This document shows positions 51,701 to 64,000 of a stretch of DNA of 64,000 nt, one piece after another. A program made the position numbers and the translations under genes. Each line of letters starts with the position of its first letter. Position 1 is the stretch's first letter. Source of the DNA: Lineus longissimus (Eukaryota; Nemertea; Pilidiophora; Heteronemertea; Lineidae); assembly GCF_910592395.1 (NCBI RefSeq), contig NC_088315.1, positions 6,016,501 through 6,080,500 on the forward strand, read 5' to 3'. The notes under the pieces were generated by a model. The model worked only from the letters and a program-made list of their open reading frames with translations. It was not told the origin of the DNA and ran no database searches.

Positions 51701-54447
51701 TAACAAACCCTTCATGTTTGGTACGTGCAATTGCTGCCGGCAATTTTTGCCGAATGACAGCCTACACTTTTATCGCGCGCAGCCGACCGTGCGGCAAGAA
51801 TTGCACCGTGTGTACGCCTGGTGAATGCATTTGTAAGATCAGGGATGTTGTCATTGCATCCGGGAGTTCATAGAAAGATACTGGAGAAATCAACCCACGA
51901 GTATGAGTTTTTCCAGAATTGTATCAAGAGCATTTCAAGCAGACGTCTATAGCCATGGTTACCACATCCATATTTTATGTTCTCTTATTTTTGTGCCTCT
52001 GGCATCGGGTTCGGCTCAAAGCCATGCCGACGTTGCCTTGTTGGCGGCGGTCACTTTTAGAAGAGACGACAACATGAATAATGAACAACGTTGACTCCGT
52101 TTACAATGTTTACGAAGCTGCATGCCCGTCTGCTTTGGAAGACATTGCGCGAATAAAATGTCTTTGCGCCGTTTTTGATAATGTCCCAATTGGCTCTTAA
52201 TGGCTCTTAACTCACTGTTCAACTCCAATTAAAGGTTGGTATTTTCTTTGACAGACTTGTATCTATTTAATGTATTAAAAAAAGCACAATAAAATTTGCT
52301 TTATACTCACACCAAATGCCAATATTAGGAGACAGGACAAAGTCACATATGATACGTCAAAGGAAATTCATTCCAGACAATCTTGTTTATTACTCGCGTG
52401 TCTTCGAATTCAGGCGGGCTTCCGTTCCCTGTAATAAAGTTCACTTCTTTTATTTTCATTCTGTCTGACGCATATCCTATCCTATCCACTGCATGGAGTG
52501 TATGGGGAGTGGACGACAATGATCTTATCGAAGTCACAATCTAACTCACAATCAATGCAATGATCAATCATTTTCTCCCCATGAAAATATCTTTTTAGTC
52601 GTACTCTTTTCATTTTCGCCGAATTCTTCGAGCGTTATTTCTGAGTATGGGTTGTCCTGGCGGGGAGTAGAGGTGTTCGAGTATCGAATTGGCTGGCAGA
52701 CAATATCATAAAATATCAAAGCTTCTCGAAGAAAGCGTCGTACAAGGCCTGTTGAATTAGACATGATTCCTACAAGGAAATCGTTGGTTGTGACAGAGAC
52801 AAACACGAGCGACATGGCTCAAGTTAAAGGTGCCGACGTGAGGCGAGCCATGGGAAAGAAGAGATGTCCGTAAAAATGTCGTGTGATTGTGTGAAAACGT
52901 CGGAAGAAGGAAAGGAGGCCATGTTGGAAGCATTTCAACATTATGATTAAGTGGTGATAATTGGGTTGGAATACAAGAGAGTAAACTGGCCGTGAAATGG
53001 TCGATTCTTCCGCAGTGCCAGAGCGTGACGGCGAGTATGTCAGGTGCTTGAAAGGCCCCGGGATGGGGTCATCTCGAGCGACATGGGAGGGCGGGACAGC
53101 TAGAATGGGCCCTGTCACTCTAGGTTGAATAACCACATGGGGAGGCCATTAAGTTGCCAAACAAAAACACGATAGTTTGGTTTCAAAATATTTCCGACCG
53201 TGATTGTGACAAGTGACGCTTAGAACAAATAGGTGCGATTAACCCCATCATCACCGGACGGTGTCGGGTCGGAAATGGGTGGGCATACGAGAACAGTTTA
53301 TAGTCTGTTCAAAGGTAATATGAGGTGGCAAGAAAGTCTAGTCGACGTATACATGTATATGTTTATATCGTTTATATCATTTACAATGTGAGTGGTAACT
53401 TAATTGGAAAATATTGAACTGTATCAAGCTAAAGATTCCATGGGTATATACCTCCTCAATATTGAAGACTGCATTATACGGCATTCACACTAGGATGCAG
53501 CAGTACGTGCCGAAAATGTTACGAGAATCTAGCTCACCATTGCCTCCTTCTGATACAGATAGAAGGCACCACGTTGCTAATGACAACTCCATTACACGGC
53601 GGACATGAAGGCCGTGACGGCTCCTAACCGACGTTATACAATAATACGTCGGAACCGAGCAAATCGGATACAGTTTTTACGATTTTGAGTGTTTTCCCTC
53701 ACTGGGGAACGCTGAAAGATAGATTGACACGTTTTCCTGTGTTTTCCCCCATTGAAAAGATGGTCCCTCTAGCTGTCTATTGCATGGAAACACTAAAAAC
53801 TATGGGAAACAGCCACCGATGTCTGATCCAAAACCATGCAGATTTGTTGTACAGGAATATTGCTTTTGAAAAATATCCCCCTGAACTGATGTTTCTCTCA
53901 TTGTATGGTGTCGGATTATGTTATTCTACAGAGACACATGACCTTCCATGAACCTTCCATTCTGACTTTAGAGATTCTTTAGCCGCGCATTAACGCTACC
54001 ATCTTCGGGGAAGTGAGTGTACCAACATCGAGTGTCGGGAAGAAAAAGTGAAATTATCATAAGAATTGTGGTCATATGATATGACGAGACGAGACGGGTC
54101 CGGTGACAGAACTTGCTGAAAAGGCGACTCAACGAAAGGAATCACTGTCCCCCAAGGAAATGTCATATCTTATTTCTGATGGGTTAATTAGCATAGATTC
54201 TAGACGAAAGTGGCTATAGTTTATATGGTTTCATTTCATTCTGGATTATCAATTTTGAAATTAATACCAACACTAAGTTCATCGAGGGGCGGATACAGGG
54301 TAGGGGTTCGTTTTGTCGAACCAAAACTGTATTGATCCCGAATATAGGCGCGGATCAACAAGGGATGAATTATCGAACAGTTCAGCTTTAAAAGCTACTG
54401 CCGCGCCATCTCTAAGTGATGCTACAAAGCTCTCCTCCGTGAGATTG
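45774..54447. other. Intergenic space between sFRP and the Ig/LDLa receptor gene
   Basis: About 8.7 kb. The left part presumably holds the sFRP 3' UTR, although no clear AATAAA is close to the stop. The main structure is a perfect palindrome at 46855-46884. Several open frames of 60-127 codons (for example 49664-50047, 51026-51283, 52819-53136) lack family motifs, splice partners or consistent starts, and I do not call them genes. Confidence 0.45.
46855..46884. repeat. Perfect 30-bp palindrome inside a longer inverted repeat
   Basis: The 30 bases built from CCAAATTCGAAATTC and its exact reverse complement form a perfect palindrome with no spacer. Flanking sequence extends the symmetry imperfectly: ACGGAAGCCCAA on the left matches TTGGGCTTTCGT on the right, and GTAAC/GTTAC words continue outward, for about 85 nt in all (46829-46913). 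It is noncoding and resembles the centre of a palindromic MITE. Confidence 0.85.
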
Positions 54448-57400
54448 ATGGGATACAAAATGGAGACTGTAGGAATTCGACATTTCTTGGTGCTTCTTTC
54501 CACTGTGAAATTACTAGGTAAATCATCGTTTTATTCATCAATATGTGATTCAAATATTAGAGTGTATCAATAGGTTCTCATTTGTGTGAAAAAATTGGAG
54601 ATGTTATCTATGTTTCTTCCAATTTTAGGTGTTGAAGATGCTGACAAGTGTAATGCAATCTTGGTTATGGTAGTGTACTGTAGCTGTGTACATTGTTTCA
54701 TGTGTGTATGATTTTCAGTGCATTCATGCTGTACATGAATCTAGGCCTATGGTCAGGATGAAGGCAATTACCTAATTATCTTTTAAAGATAATTAGGAAA
54801 ATAGTTGTCTGATTTTCTCATCTATTTATTTTGAAAATACCGGTAGTGATGCTACTGATATATATAATACAGTTTTTTGTCATGAATGATGGTATCTGGT
54901 ATATATAGTGATCTTTGTAGGTCTACTCTTTTGATGGCATTCAAACTGTCTGTAACTTAGGCCTGTAAATAAGTTTTGAAGTTAGGCCTACAGCTTCCTC
55001 TTTTTCGAGAAGAGATGTCAGAAAGAACTTGGGCCTGTGTAGGCTATTTTGAGATAATCCTTGAAATAGTCTTGGTGTTTTCCTTTGGCACTATACAGTG
55101 AATTCAGGGGCAACGATTCTGTTCAAGTGAAGTTTGTTCTTACATCATTTATGATTCTCCTTTTTCTTGCAGATGGTGGATCTCTAGACCTGATTCAGGT
55201 CGTACCACAAAGCCCGCTCAAAGTCCAAGTAGGAGCCACTGTACATTTCAACTGCTCCGTCAACACAGATATCATTCCCCCAGAGACTATGGTATGGGAT
55301 TATAACAAAGAATTAGAACCCAAAGTCGCAATCCGCAGACTGGGAATGAACTTGTTGCAAATAAAAATAACGAAAGTGGCCTTAGTGGATTCAGGGACCT
55401 TGAGGTGCAAGGCTGAAAACCAGTACAGAGTACCACAGTTCAAGGAAATAAGTTTATGGGTGCTAGAAAGTAAGTATAGACTTGGGGTTCTCCCCTGGGT
55501 TTCACAATGTTGGGTAACCAGCAATTTAAAGTGGTGTAGCCCTATAGAAACCCTTTACAAAATTCTAGAGTCAAACTAGGGTGGCTCTTCTAAGACAGGG
55601 TGGTAAGCTTCCAAGGTAGGGTGGGACGCCCTGACAAAAGGCCTTGTGGAGAACACCGACTGATGGGATCTTAGGGTTCCATTTGCTGGGGCAGATCCAG
55701 GAGGCTGTGAAAGAGGTGGCGCCACTGTTGATAGAGAGAGTGGCGTGCCCAGGTGTTTTCTACAACAATTTTCAAAACTCACTGTCAGTTTTAAAGAATG
55801 TTCAAGTATCGGAGTGTCAAGAGTGGATTAAGAGTTGAATGCCAGATTTATTATAGACATTGGCCTTGTCTTATGACAATTAAAGTAAATACAGTGAAGT
55901 TTTTTGCCGTTGTGTGATCTATTGTTGTCCGTTCTCACCGAGCCAGAATCAGAGCTCCAACTGAAGTACTTTGTTTCAGAAAAAGAGAATGCTTGCACTG
56001 GTTCAATGCAGTACAAATGTACATCAGGCGAGTGTATCTTCCTTCCATTTCGGTGTGACAGCATTGTGCATTGCGAGGATGCTTCTGATGAAATTGGATG
56101 CAGTAAGTAGTGTTAAAAAGTTCTAAGTCATAGTCGTTTTAAACCTTTTGAAATAGCCTGACACTAAAAAACACCTTTTCAATTTCTTGCCTGTACTAAA
56201 ACTTGTGATTTCCTATCTTTATTGACACCCCCCCCCCCCCCAACTTTGGCCACAGTGTCAGGATAGACCTCTTCCCTTCTAGTACCACATGCAATGCTCT
56301 TGCAGACCCCCCTCCCTTCACCGCCTAAGAGAATCTAAACAGATAATAACAAGTCTCACTTGGAAACTGAACATTTTCAGTTCAGGTTTTACCCTACAAT
56401 TGTCATGGACTTTATTCTATGCAGTTTCGAAATAAAGATCTTCATCCCATCTAAGGGAGACCTTCATGTTTGTTTTGTTGATCATTGATGGTACAGTAGA
56501 CCTCTCTATTAAGGACACCCTCAGGACTTAGAATTGCTGTCCTGATTAGAGAGGGTTCCTGATTAGAGAGGTGAAATGAATGGAAACAACCAATTTAGGA
56601 CCAAAACTAGTGTCCTTTACAGAGAGGTTGTCCTTAATAGAGAGGTGTCCGCTAAGGGAGGTTCTACTGTAGTTGTATTGTCTCGAATCAATATCATATA
56701 ATCAACCCAAGGTTCAACCTTCGCCAAACTGTCACCGGTCACGACTCCTTTTGCAGAGCCATCCTGTTCCATGGGATTTCTGTGCAAGAACAAAAACTGT
56801 ATTGGTGCTAGGTTAGTGTGCGATAGGTACAGCGAGAACCATTGTGGCGACTGGTCCGATGAGAACAACTGCATGTATAAAAGAACGGGTGAGATGAAAA
56901 TATAGTTGTTGTGATTCATTTGAGGACTGAAGGTGGCCGTATCTATTTTACAGCTTTTGAATGAAGGGATTTGCATGAAATGTTGCATTGTTATGGGTAT
57001 GACCGCCACAGACAGCATCTTGTGGCAACCACTCTTGACACACAACAGCACTGAGCAGATTAGCATGCTGATAAAGGGAAACTGCATGGTTTCAAGGAGA
57101 CCTCCATTGTCATTCGGGGAGAAGTTGAAATTTGAAAACATTTTCATATTGGAACACTATGATAGCTGTGCATCGCCATATTCGTCAGCTGTGCATCGCC
57201 ATATTCGTCACCACACAAATTTAAGGGCACTTCCTAGAATGATTTCAAAGAGGATGAGCAGAATACACAAGGTTAGGCTAAACAGTTTGCTTTTTTGGCA
57301 ACTCTATCCTCGTAGTCCATAGTTTTATGAATTCAAGCAAAGCCGAAAATCAATGTTTCAAAATTTGCGTCTGTACTCTACAAGACGTCATCAGGAAATC

Positions 57401-60400
57401 ACTTGATTATGCGGATTGTCGATCTTGACGTCATCCAGAATAGCATCTTTTGACTTTATCAAACCAAGCTGATATGGCCTCATAGTGTTCAAATATTAAA
57501 ATCTAATCGGGGGCTCCTTTGTGCCTCAGCTGCATCTATCTCCTTTTGAAATATGAGTGCGATTCTCTCATTGTCGTGAACATACATAGTATTGCAATAC
57601 TACGAATTTTGAGGCGGTATTCCTCGATGAGGCTGTTGAAATTCTACACTTCTATTCATGACAATGAAAAAAACATTATCCCTGTTTGTTGACGTAGATA
57701 AAATGCACCTTAGGGACATAGGCTACCAATTTCAATTTTATTCAAAGTAGAACATTTGGGTGACATCTAAAAAACTTGAGTACGATTTCAGAGCTGTCAT
57801 GACAGAAAAGAGAGCTTGGTGCAAAACAATCTGACGTTGCGTACCTTTACCATGGTGCGCTATTTCAGTGTATTGGATTTCTGCAAAAAAACTGTCAAAG
57901 CTGTCAGAGAGTATCTGCCCTCAGTCCATCATTTGGTGTTGTTCTCTGTCCTTTACGCTATCGTTTTGGTCTGTATTACTACTGTAAATCCCTTTACTTT
58001 TGTGATCGTAATATTTTCACAAGTTTTGTGTTCCACATTATACCTTACCTCAGTGGTGCAGGGCAACTTGACTGAATAAATATGAACATGGTGTTTTCCT
58101 TAGTATATCTAGTACAGCATCATGTACTGGTTTAAGCCAGTTTAGGAGACATGATTTAAGTCTTAGTGTGCTTCATGTAGGCTCTTATCAATATGACAAA
58201 GTGTACTGCATGCAGCTTTTTGATATGAAATTTGAAAGCTTTTTGGCTGGCTTAAACCTATTTTTGCCTAGTTACTGTACTTATAAGCCTAGTTACTGTA
58301 CTTTTAAACGTAGGTTTCCACTGAGTTGCGAGAAGGCTTCACTACTCTCAAACCAAACCAACAAAAGCTTTTTCTTCGCGATGTCGTCATGCAAAATTGC
58401 ATTCAGTGGAAACCTACTTAAAACAATCTTTGAACTGCAGGCTACAGCTTGGGAATGTGATCAAATGCCTAACCTTGGGCATCTTGAAAGCCTCTGTTGT
58501 TTCTAGCATTATTGTACTCGCAGAGTCTTGACACAGTGCTACACCTTGCTCTATCTATTCTGGCAGGAGGTGTCTGAGGGATGGTCCGCCTGACTAAGAA
58601 AGCTCTGTGATGTACTCTTTCTCTTCATTTCTAATCTTCTTCGCGAGATTCCTGTTACACACTTGATAATTCTGGAATTCTTCTTGTAATTTTATGTGCT
58701 CATTTATCAGGTCATAAAATACCGCTAGTTATTGAAAAGCATAAGCCAAAGTGTAGCGAAGGAATCACAGCGATAGGTACGCCTGCTGGTAAGTTCAAAT
58801 CATATTATGTACCCTGTTGAGTATAAAGGATTTCTTTTACCAGGTATTTCAAGTCGCCCAGTGCTTTTTGCAGAAGCGGCCAAATTTTTGATTGATTCTA
58901 TTTGCAAGTGGAGGTTTTGTATCAGGATAATTGGAAGTGCATCTCTCTGGTTCAATGTTGGTGATTTTGTGTGATGGAACGTTGCATCTGATTCAGAATC
59001 CTGCTTTGTTTTGATATCGAAAAAACTTTCCGAGGGCAAAGTAAAAATGCTCTTATCATGATGAATTAGGTGTTAACATCACACAATCATGAAGTTCCCA
59101 CAAAAATAGTTGCACGTTAAACCAGATATACTGGCTTTTATCATGAGAATATCCAATGGTAAGTGCAGTTAATTTGGTTTTTCGTTTCACTCCTAGGTGG
59201 CCGAATCTACTTCCTTCAGTGCTGCCACCTAGGAGGCAGCTCATAAACTGAAGTATTTCGATCAGTTCAGTTCTCTCAAAACCCTACTCTGTTGATGATA
59301 AGGTGCCAATCAGAACAGTGATTTGTGCGAGACACCTGATTGCTGCTCGGTAAATATCCCTGGGCTAAGATATTGATTTATTGGCTAAACTTTTGTATTT
59401 TTTTTTGGAAAGTCTTTATCATCATGTATGTTGCCCTTCTGGCCTGCAGCCGAATCCCTGCACTGTTCACAATGTCGCAACATGCATTTCTCAACCTGGC
59501 AGAGGTCCTCACTCGGTGTTTCCGTCGATGAGCCAAACTCACATGTATGACAATCTGTATCCCAGTCCCATTGGTCAGCTACATCTTTTGAAATTGTCAT
59601 CTATACGCCCCACAGAATGACGTTCGCATTCCCTTCATCCCATTGGCTTGATCGTGTTACATGACCAAATCGTCTCGGCTTACTCTGCTTTACAGCATGT
59701 CTTGTTGTGACTGAATTCTGAGCCAGAAGCTTCACGTTGAAAATATAGTGTAAACTGTTTCCAGGTAAAGAGATCATGCACTGTACTGCTTTCATCTACA
59801 TGATATTATCAATTATCAAGACTCCTTTGTTGTAGTAATTGGCCTGTTGACACATGTACTGTAATGGTTTCAGGGATATTCTTCAGATGTGTCGGCTAAA
59901 TCCAAAACTCAGTATGTTGTTTTTGTTATTTTCACTATTTTCCGGACATTTTCAAAGAATAACTTTTTAAAAACATCACATGCTCCAAAATTGCTGCTAT
60001 CTGCAATAATGATTCGTGTTACAGCTACCTGTGATGACAACCGAAATCGAGTGATCATTGCGACTTAAATTGCAGGTAGACGTAAAATCGAGCATTTTAA
60101 ATCCCTTCTTCGCCGGCGTTGAAGGAAATAAGCTATAAAGAACCTGATCACAGAAGCTGTTTAGTTCATTACTACATAATTATATAGGTCTGTGTAAACT
60201 GTAGGTACGCTAAATTGGCTATGAACCAAATAACTAAGCTGCTAGAACACAGGTGTATATAGTCATTCCAATAGTTCATCAATACTTCCTCGACCATCAT
60301 TTTTCATGGACACGGTTTCCTTTTCTAGAAAGCAAAACTACAGTAGTCGATCGATATCTTATTATGCCAAGGGTATGGATGAAAGAGAAACTGCTGGATG

Positions 60401-63400
60401 GTGCGTTAAAGGTGTGGTAGCTTGAGCATTAACTGCCAGTTTGACGCCTTACGCTGTCTGTTGTGATTGCTACATGAAAGCATCCTAAGCACAAAAACGG
60501 TTAGTATAATATTTTGTGGACATTTTTGGATGATCCCCTGACTATCCTCGGTCACAATAGTCGTAGGTCCTCTGTAACTAAACCTTAGTGACGTTGTGTG
60601 GTTATTGGGCTACGCCTCCTTTAATCAGATCTATTGGTTGAAATCAATTCAGGTGGTGGGCGAGACCATCTCCAATTTCCCAATATCTTTCGAGATTTTG
60701 GTGTCATCTTCTATATGTACGTTGGCAGGATTCAAAATGTCAAAATTTGCCAAGGGCGTAATAGGCTTGGTACCAATACTGTATCGATTTTGTCTGCGTA
60801 TCACTGTCTGTCTGATCAGTTGGACAGCTTCGTCTTTGAATCTGTAATGGGGGTAGATCGCCCGAGGAGACTTTCAGGTATCGACACTTATCTCAGATTT
60901 CTCTCTGGTGAGTCATATCAGGTAATTTTTCGATATTAGGAGTGTCTCCTACCTCTTCATTTTTACAAATGAAGGCTCTTCGAGGAAGATTCAGTTGATA
61001 TCTTCATGGTTTCATATATTGGTAGAAGATTGCTAAGTTTTCTATGCAGTGATAGGTGTTAGTCTACATGTACCTTGGCCAAATGATGGGAATATTTTTC
61101 ATTAAGCATGCTCGAAGCTATCATCAATCCCATATGATGCCATGCGCTCAATCAATAAATGATATCATGATGCACCTAGGCTATATCTAAACACTTTATA
61201 AAATGTGTGGTTTTACTTGTAAACACAGGTATGCATGAACATTAACGATAGGGGATCAAGTTAATGTATTTGATCCGCCATGAAATTGATGCAGTAATTT
61301 AATCAGCCAGGGGTCGGCTGCAGTGAGGATTTATTTTTCGTATCCCAGGATGCCATTAGTGAGTCATGGCCAGCTGATTCATATGCCACCGGGTTAGATC
61401 TTCGGAAATTTGTGAATGGACGATTATTTTAGCCGTAATCTAGCTGCTCTTTGGCGATTGTTGGTCGAGGGTGTGTATTGCTGCTGTGACAGGTTGATGG
61501 CACATTTGTGATTCATATGCCACAGGGTTAGCGCCTCAAGAATCTGTGACTGCATGGGTGATTATTTCTCGTATAATCCTGTGAATGTATTTTTAGTTAA
61601 ATTGGTAGTCACCCTTTAAATGTTTGTTGTTGTTGTTGTTGATTGTACTTCCTTTTTCTTGTTGTACTTTGTGATTCATCTTACACACTACATGAATGCA
61701 ACCTCATCTAACATGTCTGAAAAGCAGAATTAATTGCCTCCAATTAACATCCGTAATTGGAAAATAAGCCGCGAGCAGAAATGGTATCCTTCTTTCAGCT
61801 GACAGTGGCAGGTATCTGGTTTTGCTATTAGATGATAGACACAGCAAAGATCATCTAAATGTCATGTGGAAATAGTCTCTGTCGATTAAGCAATTCTTCC
61901 CTATTGTTCAATTAAAATCAGGAACCTGGATTTCGGTGAACTGGCTAATGATCGCTGAGCCAAAAGTTCACGAATTAGCTCATATTATTATTGGTATTGA
62001 CTGAATTCAATGTTTGTTGCTGAAATTGAATGGTTTGAATGTATAAGAGTTGAAATTTACAAAATCAATGCTTGTGTTAGCCCCCCAGATCGCAAAAATC
62101 AAAATGGTCGCCAGGACTTCCTGGTGTAAAGCCATTGTGAATTATATGACACAAGAAAATGTGTTACACCCCATTCTATGGGTAATAAGCACTGATAACG
62201 TGAATACCACTGCAAGTTTGTTACCATGCAATATCATTCACCATCCTAAGGATATACTATTACAAATAGCAAATGATGTCAGAATATGACGACATGCGTG
62301 TCAGTTTATAATCCCTGGGAAAATATTGTGGGATTTGTCAACATTAATCTCCAAGGACCATCATATTCATCCAGCCACATTACAAGAGGTCGGCGATGTT
62401 TAAACAGCTGTGTAGATCGTTTTCAGCCAAAACATTTTGAAATGTAATGGGTTAAAGAATGATGTCACTATTGTGACCGATTTCTGATCAATCCACTCGA
62501 AAGTGTTTTTCAGATAGATGAGACCAAAGATACTTGGCTGACCTGTTGTACGTCACTAAACTGTGATAATGTTATCGAAAATAGCAGTAGTGTATATGAT
62601 GGTCATACACTGCTGCAAATAGTAGTGTTTCTACGCAGTCCTAAAGAGCTTTAGTTGATACGATGAGAGAGATACTGTTCTTCTGCATTAGTGATAGCCC
62701 TACCCTAGGGATAATCTATAGTGTTGTGCATAACCGACTATCATTTGGTAAATGTGATCCGGTCACATTTCTGAGATCAACTAAATACCTTTGGCCAGAA
62801 TGATATGAAAAACACATACTAGACTTAACTCATAAATACGGATATATGCCAACAGCTAGGATTTGGATGTGTGCACTGAGTGACTCTATGATAATATGAC
62901 AAAAAAACGTGGCTTTTATGATGTGAACTCTCATCTTCCTGGTGCACTTCTTTGTCAGTTGAATTCCTGCTGTTCCCTTGACAGCACAGCGTAAGGCATG
63001 ATAAATAAAGAGCTATAATCCATTATCGGAGATTTTGTTCCCATGACAGTAATCGAGCTAAGAAGGGCTATACGATTCTTTGAGTTTGTCCTTGATAAGA
63101 ATGCGAGAGTAAGAGTAACGTACCTTGAATTAAGATTGACCTTTGATGGACGTTACAGGTTTGGAAATTGGGTTTGAAAAATGTTGTCATCATATAAAGA
63201 AATCACATTCTCTCTCGTTTATCCCATAAGGCTCCTTAAAGGAAGATGTTCTGAAATTGCTCAATTTATTCAAGTTAATTGCCAGTATTTTGACCTTCAC
63301 TTTATTCATTGATTTCATTAAATTAAATCTTTGGTGTTTTTGCATTGCTTCTAGCTAATTTGACTTAGACATTGGTCACATCATCTCACAGTCTGTGTAT

Positions 63401-64000
63401 TTTTTCAGATCCGCGAAAAATACTTGACAAGACAGAGGAGGACGAAATGGATTGGCTTCGGACAACTGTATACACAGCAGTCGGCTGTATCATTGCGATG
63501 GTCCTCATCATCGCCATATTGATTGTGGCAATTCTCCGCATCCGGATGAAAAGAGAGCAAGCACGACTAGCACAACTTGACCGAACACCGATACAAACTG
63601 TTGGGACAGTGGGTCCCGTGAGTACCAGCACCATCGGTACGATTGATACCTCTAGTCCGTACGTCCAGCGGTGTCCTCCATCGATGGACACAGGCATAGG
63701 CGACACCTTCGAGTCGTCAGAGGCGACAATACACGCAGAGCTGTCATCCCTAATAGTCGAAGCCCCACCGCCTTATATTGAGCATGACCCACATCTTCCG
63801 TGTGATGAGGAGGCTCCACCTCCGTACGAAACGATGGATGGTAGACGAACAGAACGCAGGCAGCGTTCTTCTGATAGAAGCCGGACAACGCAACGGAAAG
63901 AGCATCGTCATCACTCCCCACGGATTTCCCCCGGACGGTCGCCTCGTACAGACTCTAGGCAAGGGGCTACTGTTCCCTCACCATATGTGCCCATGTTGTA
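54448..64000 (+). CDS. Type I membrane receptor with Ig and LDLa domains and PPPY tail, 3' partial
   Basis: Six exons join in phase 1: 54448-54517, 55173-55469, 55980-56102, 56757-56888, 58711-58788 and 63409 to the edge. Exon 1 gives a signal peptide (start 54448 or 54460; HFLVLLSTVKLL). Exon 2 is one Ig domain with both cysteines, the core Trp (VWDY) and DSGTLRCKA. Exons 3 and 4 are one LDLa domain each, with six cysteines and acidic SDE calcium motifs (EDASDEIGC, GDWSDENNC). Exon 5 is a short stalk. Exon 6 has a transmembrane helix at about residues 254-278, a basic stop-transfer (RIRMKRE) and at least 150 cytoplasmic residues with PPPY at 353-356 and 370-373. Such motifs bind WW domains of NEDD4-type ubiquitin ligases, as in human LDLRAD3. 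The uniform phase-1 introns fit domain shuffling. Ligand unknown; the 3' end is outside the window. Confidence 0.88.
56492..56671. repeat. MITE-like foldback element in an intron of the receptor gene
   Basis: The left end TACAGTAG followed by ACCTCTCTATTAAGGACA matches the reverse complement of the right end. There the same two words are separated by about 17 extra bases (AACCTCCCTTAGCGGAC). Related words (GATTAGAGAGG, TTTACAGAGAGG) recur inside. The element is about 180 nt and noncoding. Sequences with this TACAGTAGAACCTC terminus look like a widespread nonautonomous DNA transposon type, but I am relying on recollection for that. Confidence 0.72.
56889..58710 (+). other. Intron between the second LDLa exon and the stalk exon
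   Basis: I looked for a third LDLa exon and found none in any frame with suitable splice sites. The intron holds a two-copy 23-bp tandem duplication at 57164-57209. An 87-codon hydrophobic frame at 57816-58079 has no splice support. Confidence 0.55.
57164..57209 (+). repeat. Exact 23-bp tandem duplication
   Basis: AGCTGTGCATCGCCATATTC plus GTC occurs twice in a row (57164-57186, 57187-57209) without mismatches, suggesting a recent slippage or duplication in an intron. Confidence 0.9.
58789..63408 (+). other. Last visible intron of the receptor gene
   Basis: A 4.6 kb intron from GTAAGT to the acceptor TATTTTTTCAG. It is AT-rich and contains a short TTG microsatellite (61622-61641). No coding exon is supported, although an alternative short in-phase exon cannot be excluded. 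Confidence 0.55.

Noticed and set aside
57816-58079. Hydrophobic 87-codon frame in a receptor intron
   Set aside because: The hydrophobicity comes from T-rich sequence; there is no in-phase acceptor and donor pair.

Overview
The window is intron-rich eukaryotic nuclear DNA from a marine-type invertebrate animal. The clues are GT-AG introns with pyrimidine-rich acceptors, AATAAA signals, and metazoan families (sFRP, RASSF7/8, SLC1, LDLa receptors). Two palindromic words, TACATGTA and TAGGCCTA, are strikingly common. I cannot resolve the phylum; a lophotrochozoan or an ambulacrarian would both fit. All gene models below are hand-spliced from the sequence by matching reading phase across introns.

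Layout. 1-3397 (+): the 3' two thirds of XRCC6/Ku70, ending in a SAP domain; one intron carries four tandem copies of its own splice acceptor. 5462-8165 (+): a complete six-exon GAPDH. 12783-13428 (-): a small secreted peptide with 16 cysteines. 13770-14119: a dense noncoding repeat block. 14823-19569 (+): a complete ten-exon SLC1 (glutamate/neutral amino acid transporter) paralogue whose substrate and sodium sites are largely replaced. 20237-23919 (-), convergent with it: a patatin-like phospholipase with two EF hands and an N-myristoylation-type start. 27819-29812 (-): RASSF7/8. 34900-45773 (+): a three-exon secreted frizzled-related protein of the sFRP1/2/5 type with a 7 kb first intron and an unusually basic tail. 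54448-64000 (+): a type I receptor with one Ig domain, two LDLa domains, a transmembrane helix and two PPPY motifs, running off the right edge.

The neighbours do not form an obvious pathway. Ku70 acts in DNA end joining, GAPDH in glycolysis, sFRP in extracellular Wnt control, and RASSF7/8 in junction and growth signalling. The receptor probably meets NEDD4-type ubiquitin ligases. The intergenic spaces hold foldback (MITE-like) elements, a perfect 30-bp palindrome, a 41-bp minisatellite, G-runs and hairpins, and no other gene I can support. The observations most worth checking are the degenerate SLC1 active site, the phospholipase with EF hands and predicted lipid anchor, the cysteine-rich peptide with a two-codon first exon, and the tandem splice acceptors in Ku70.
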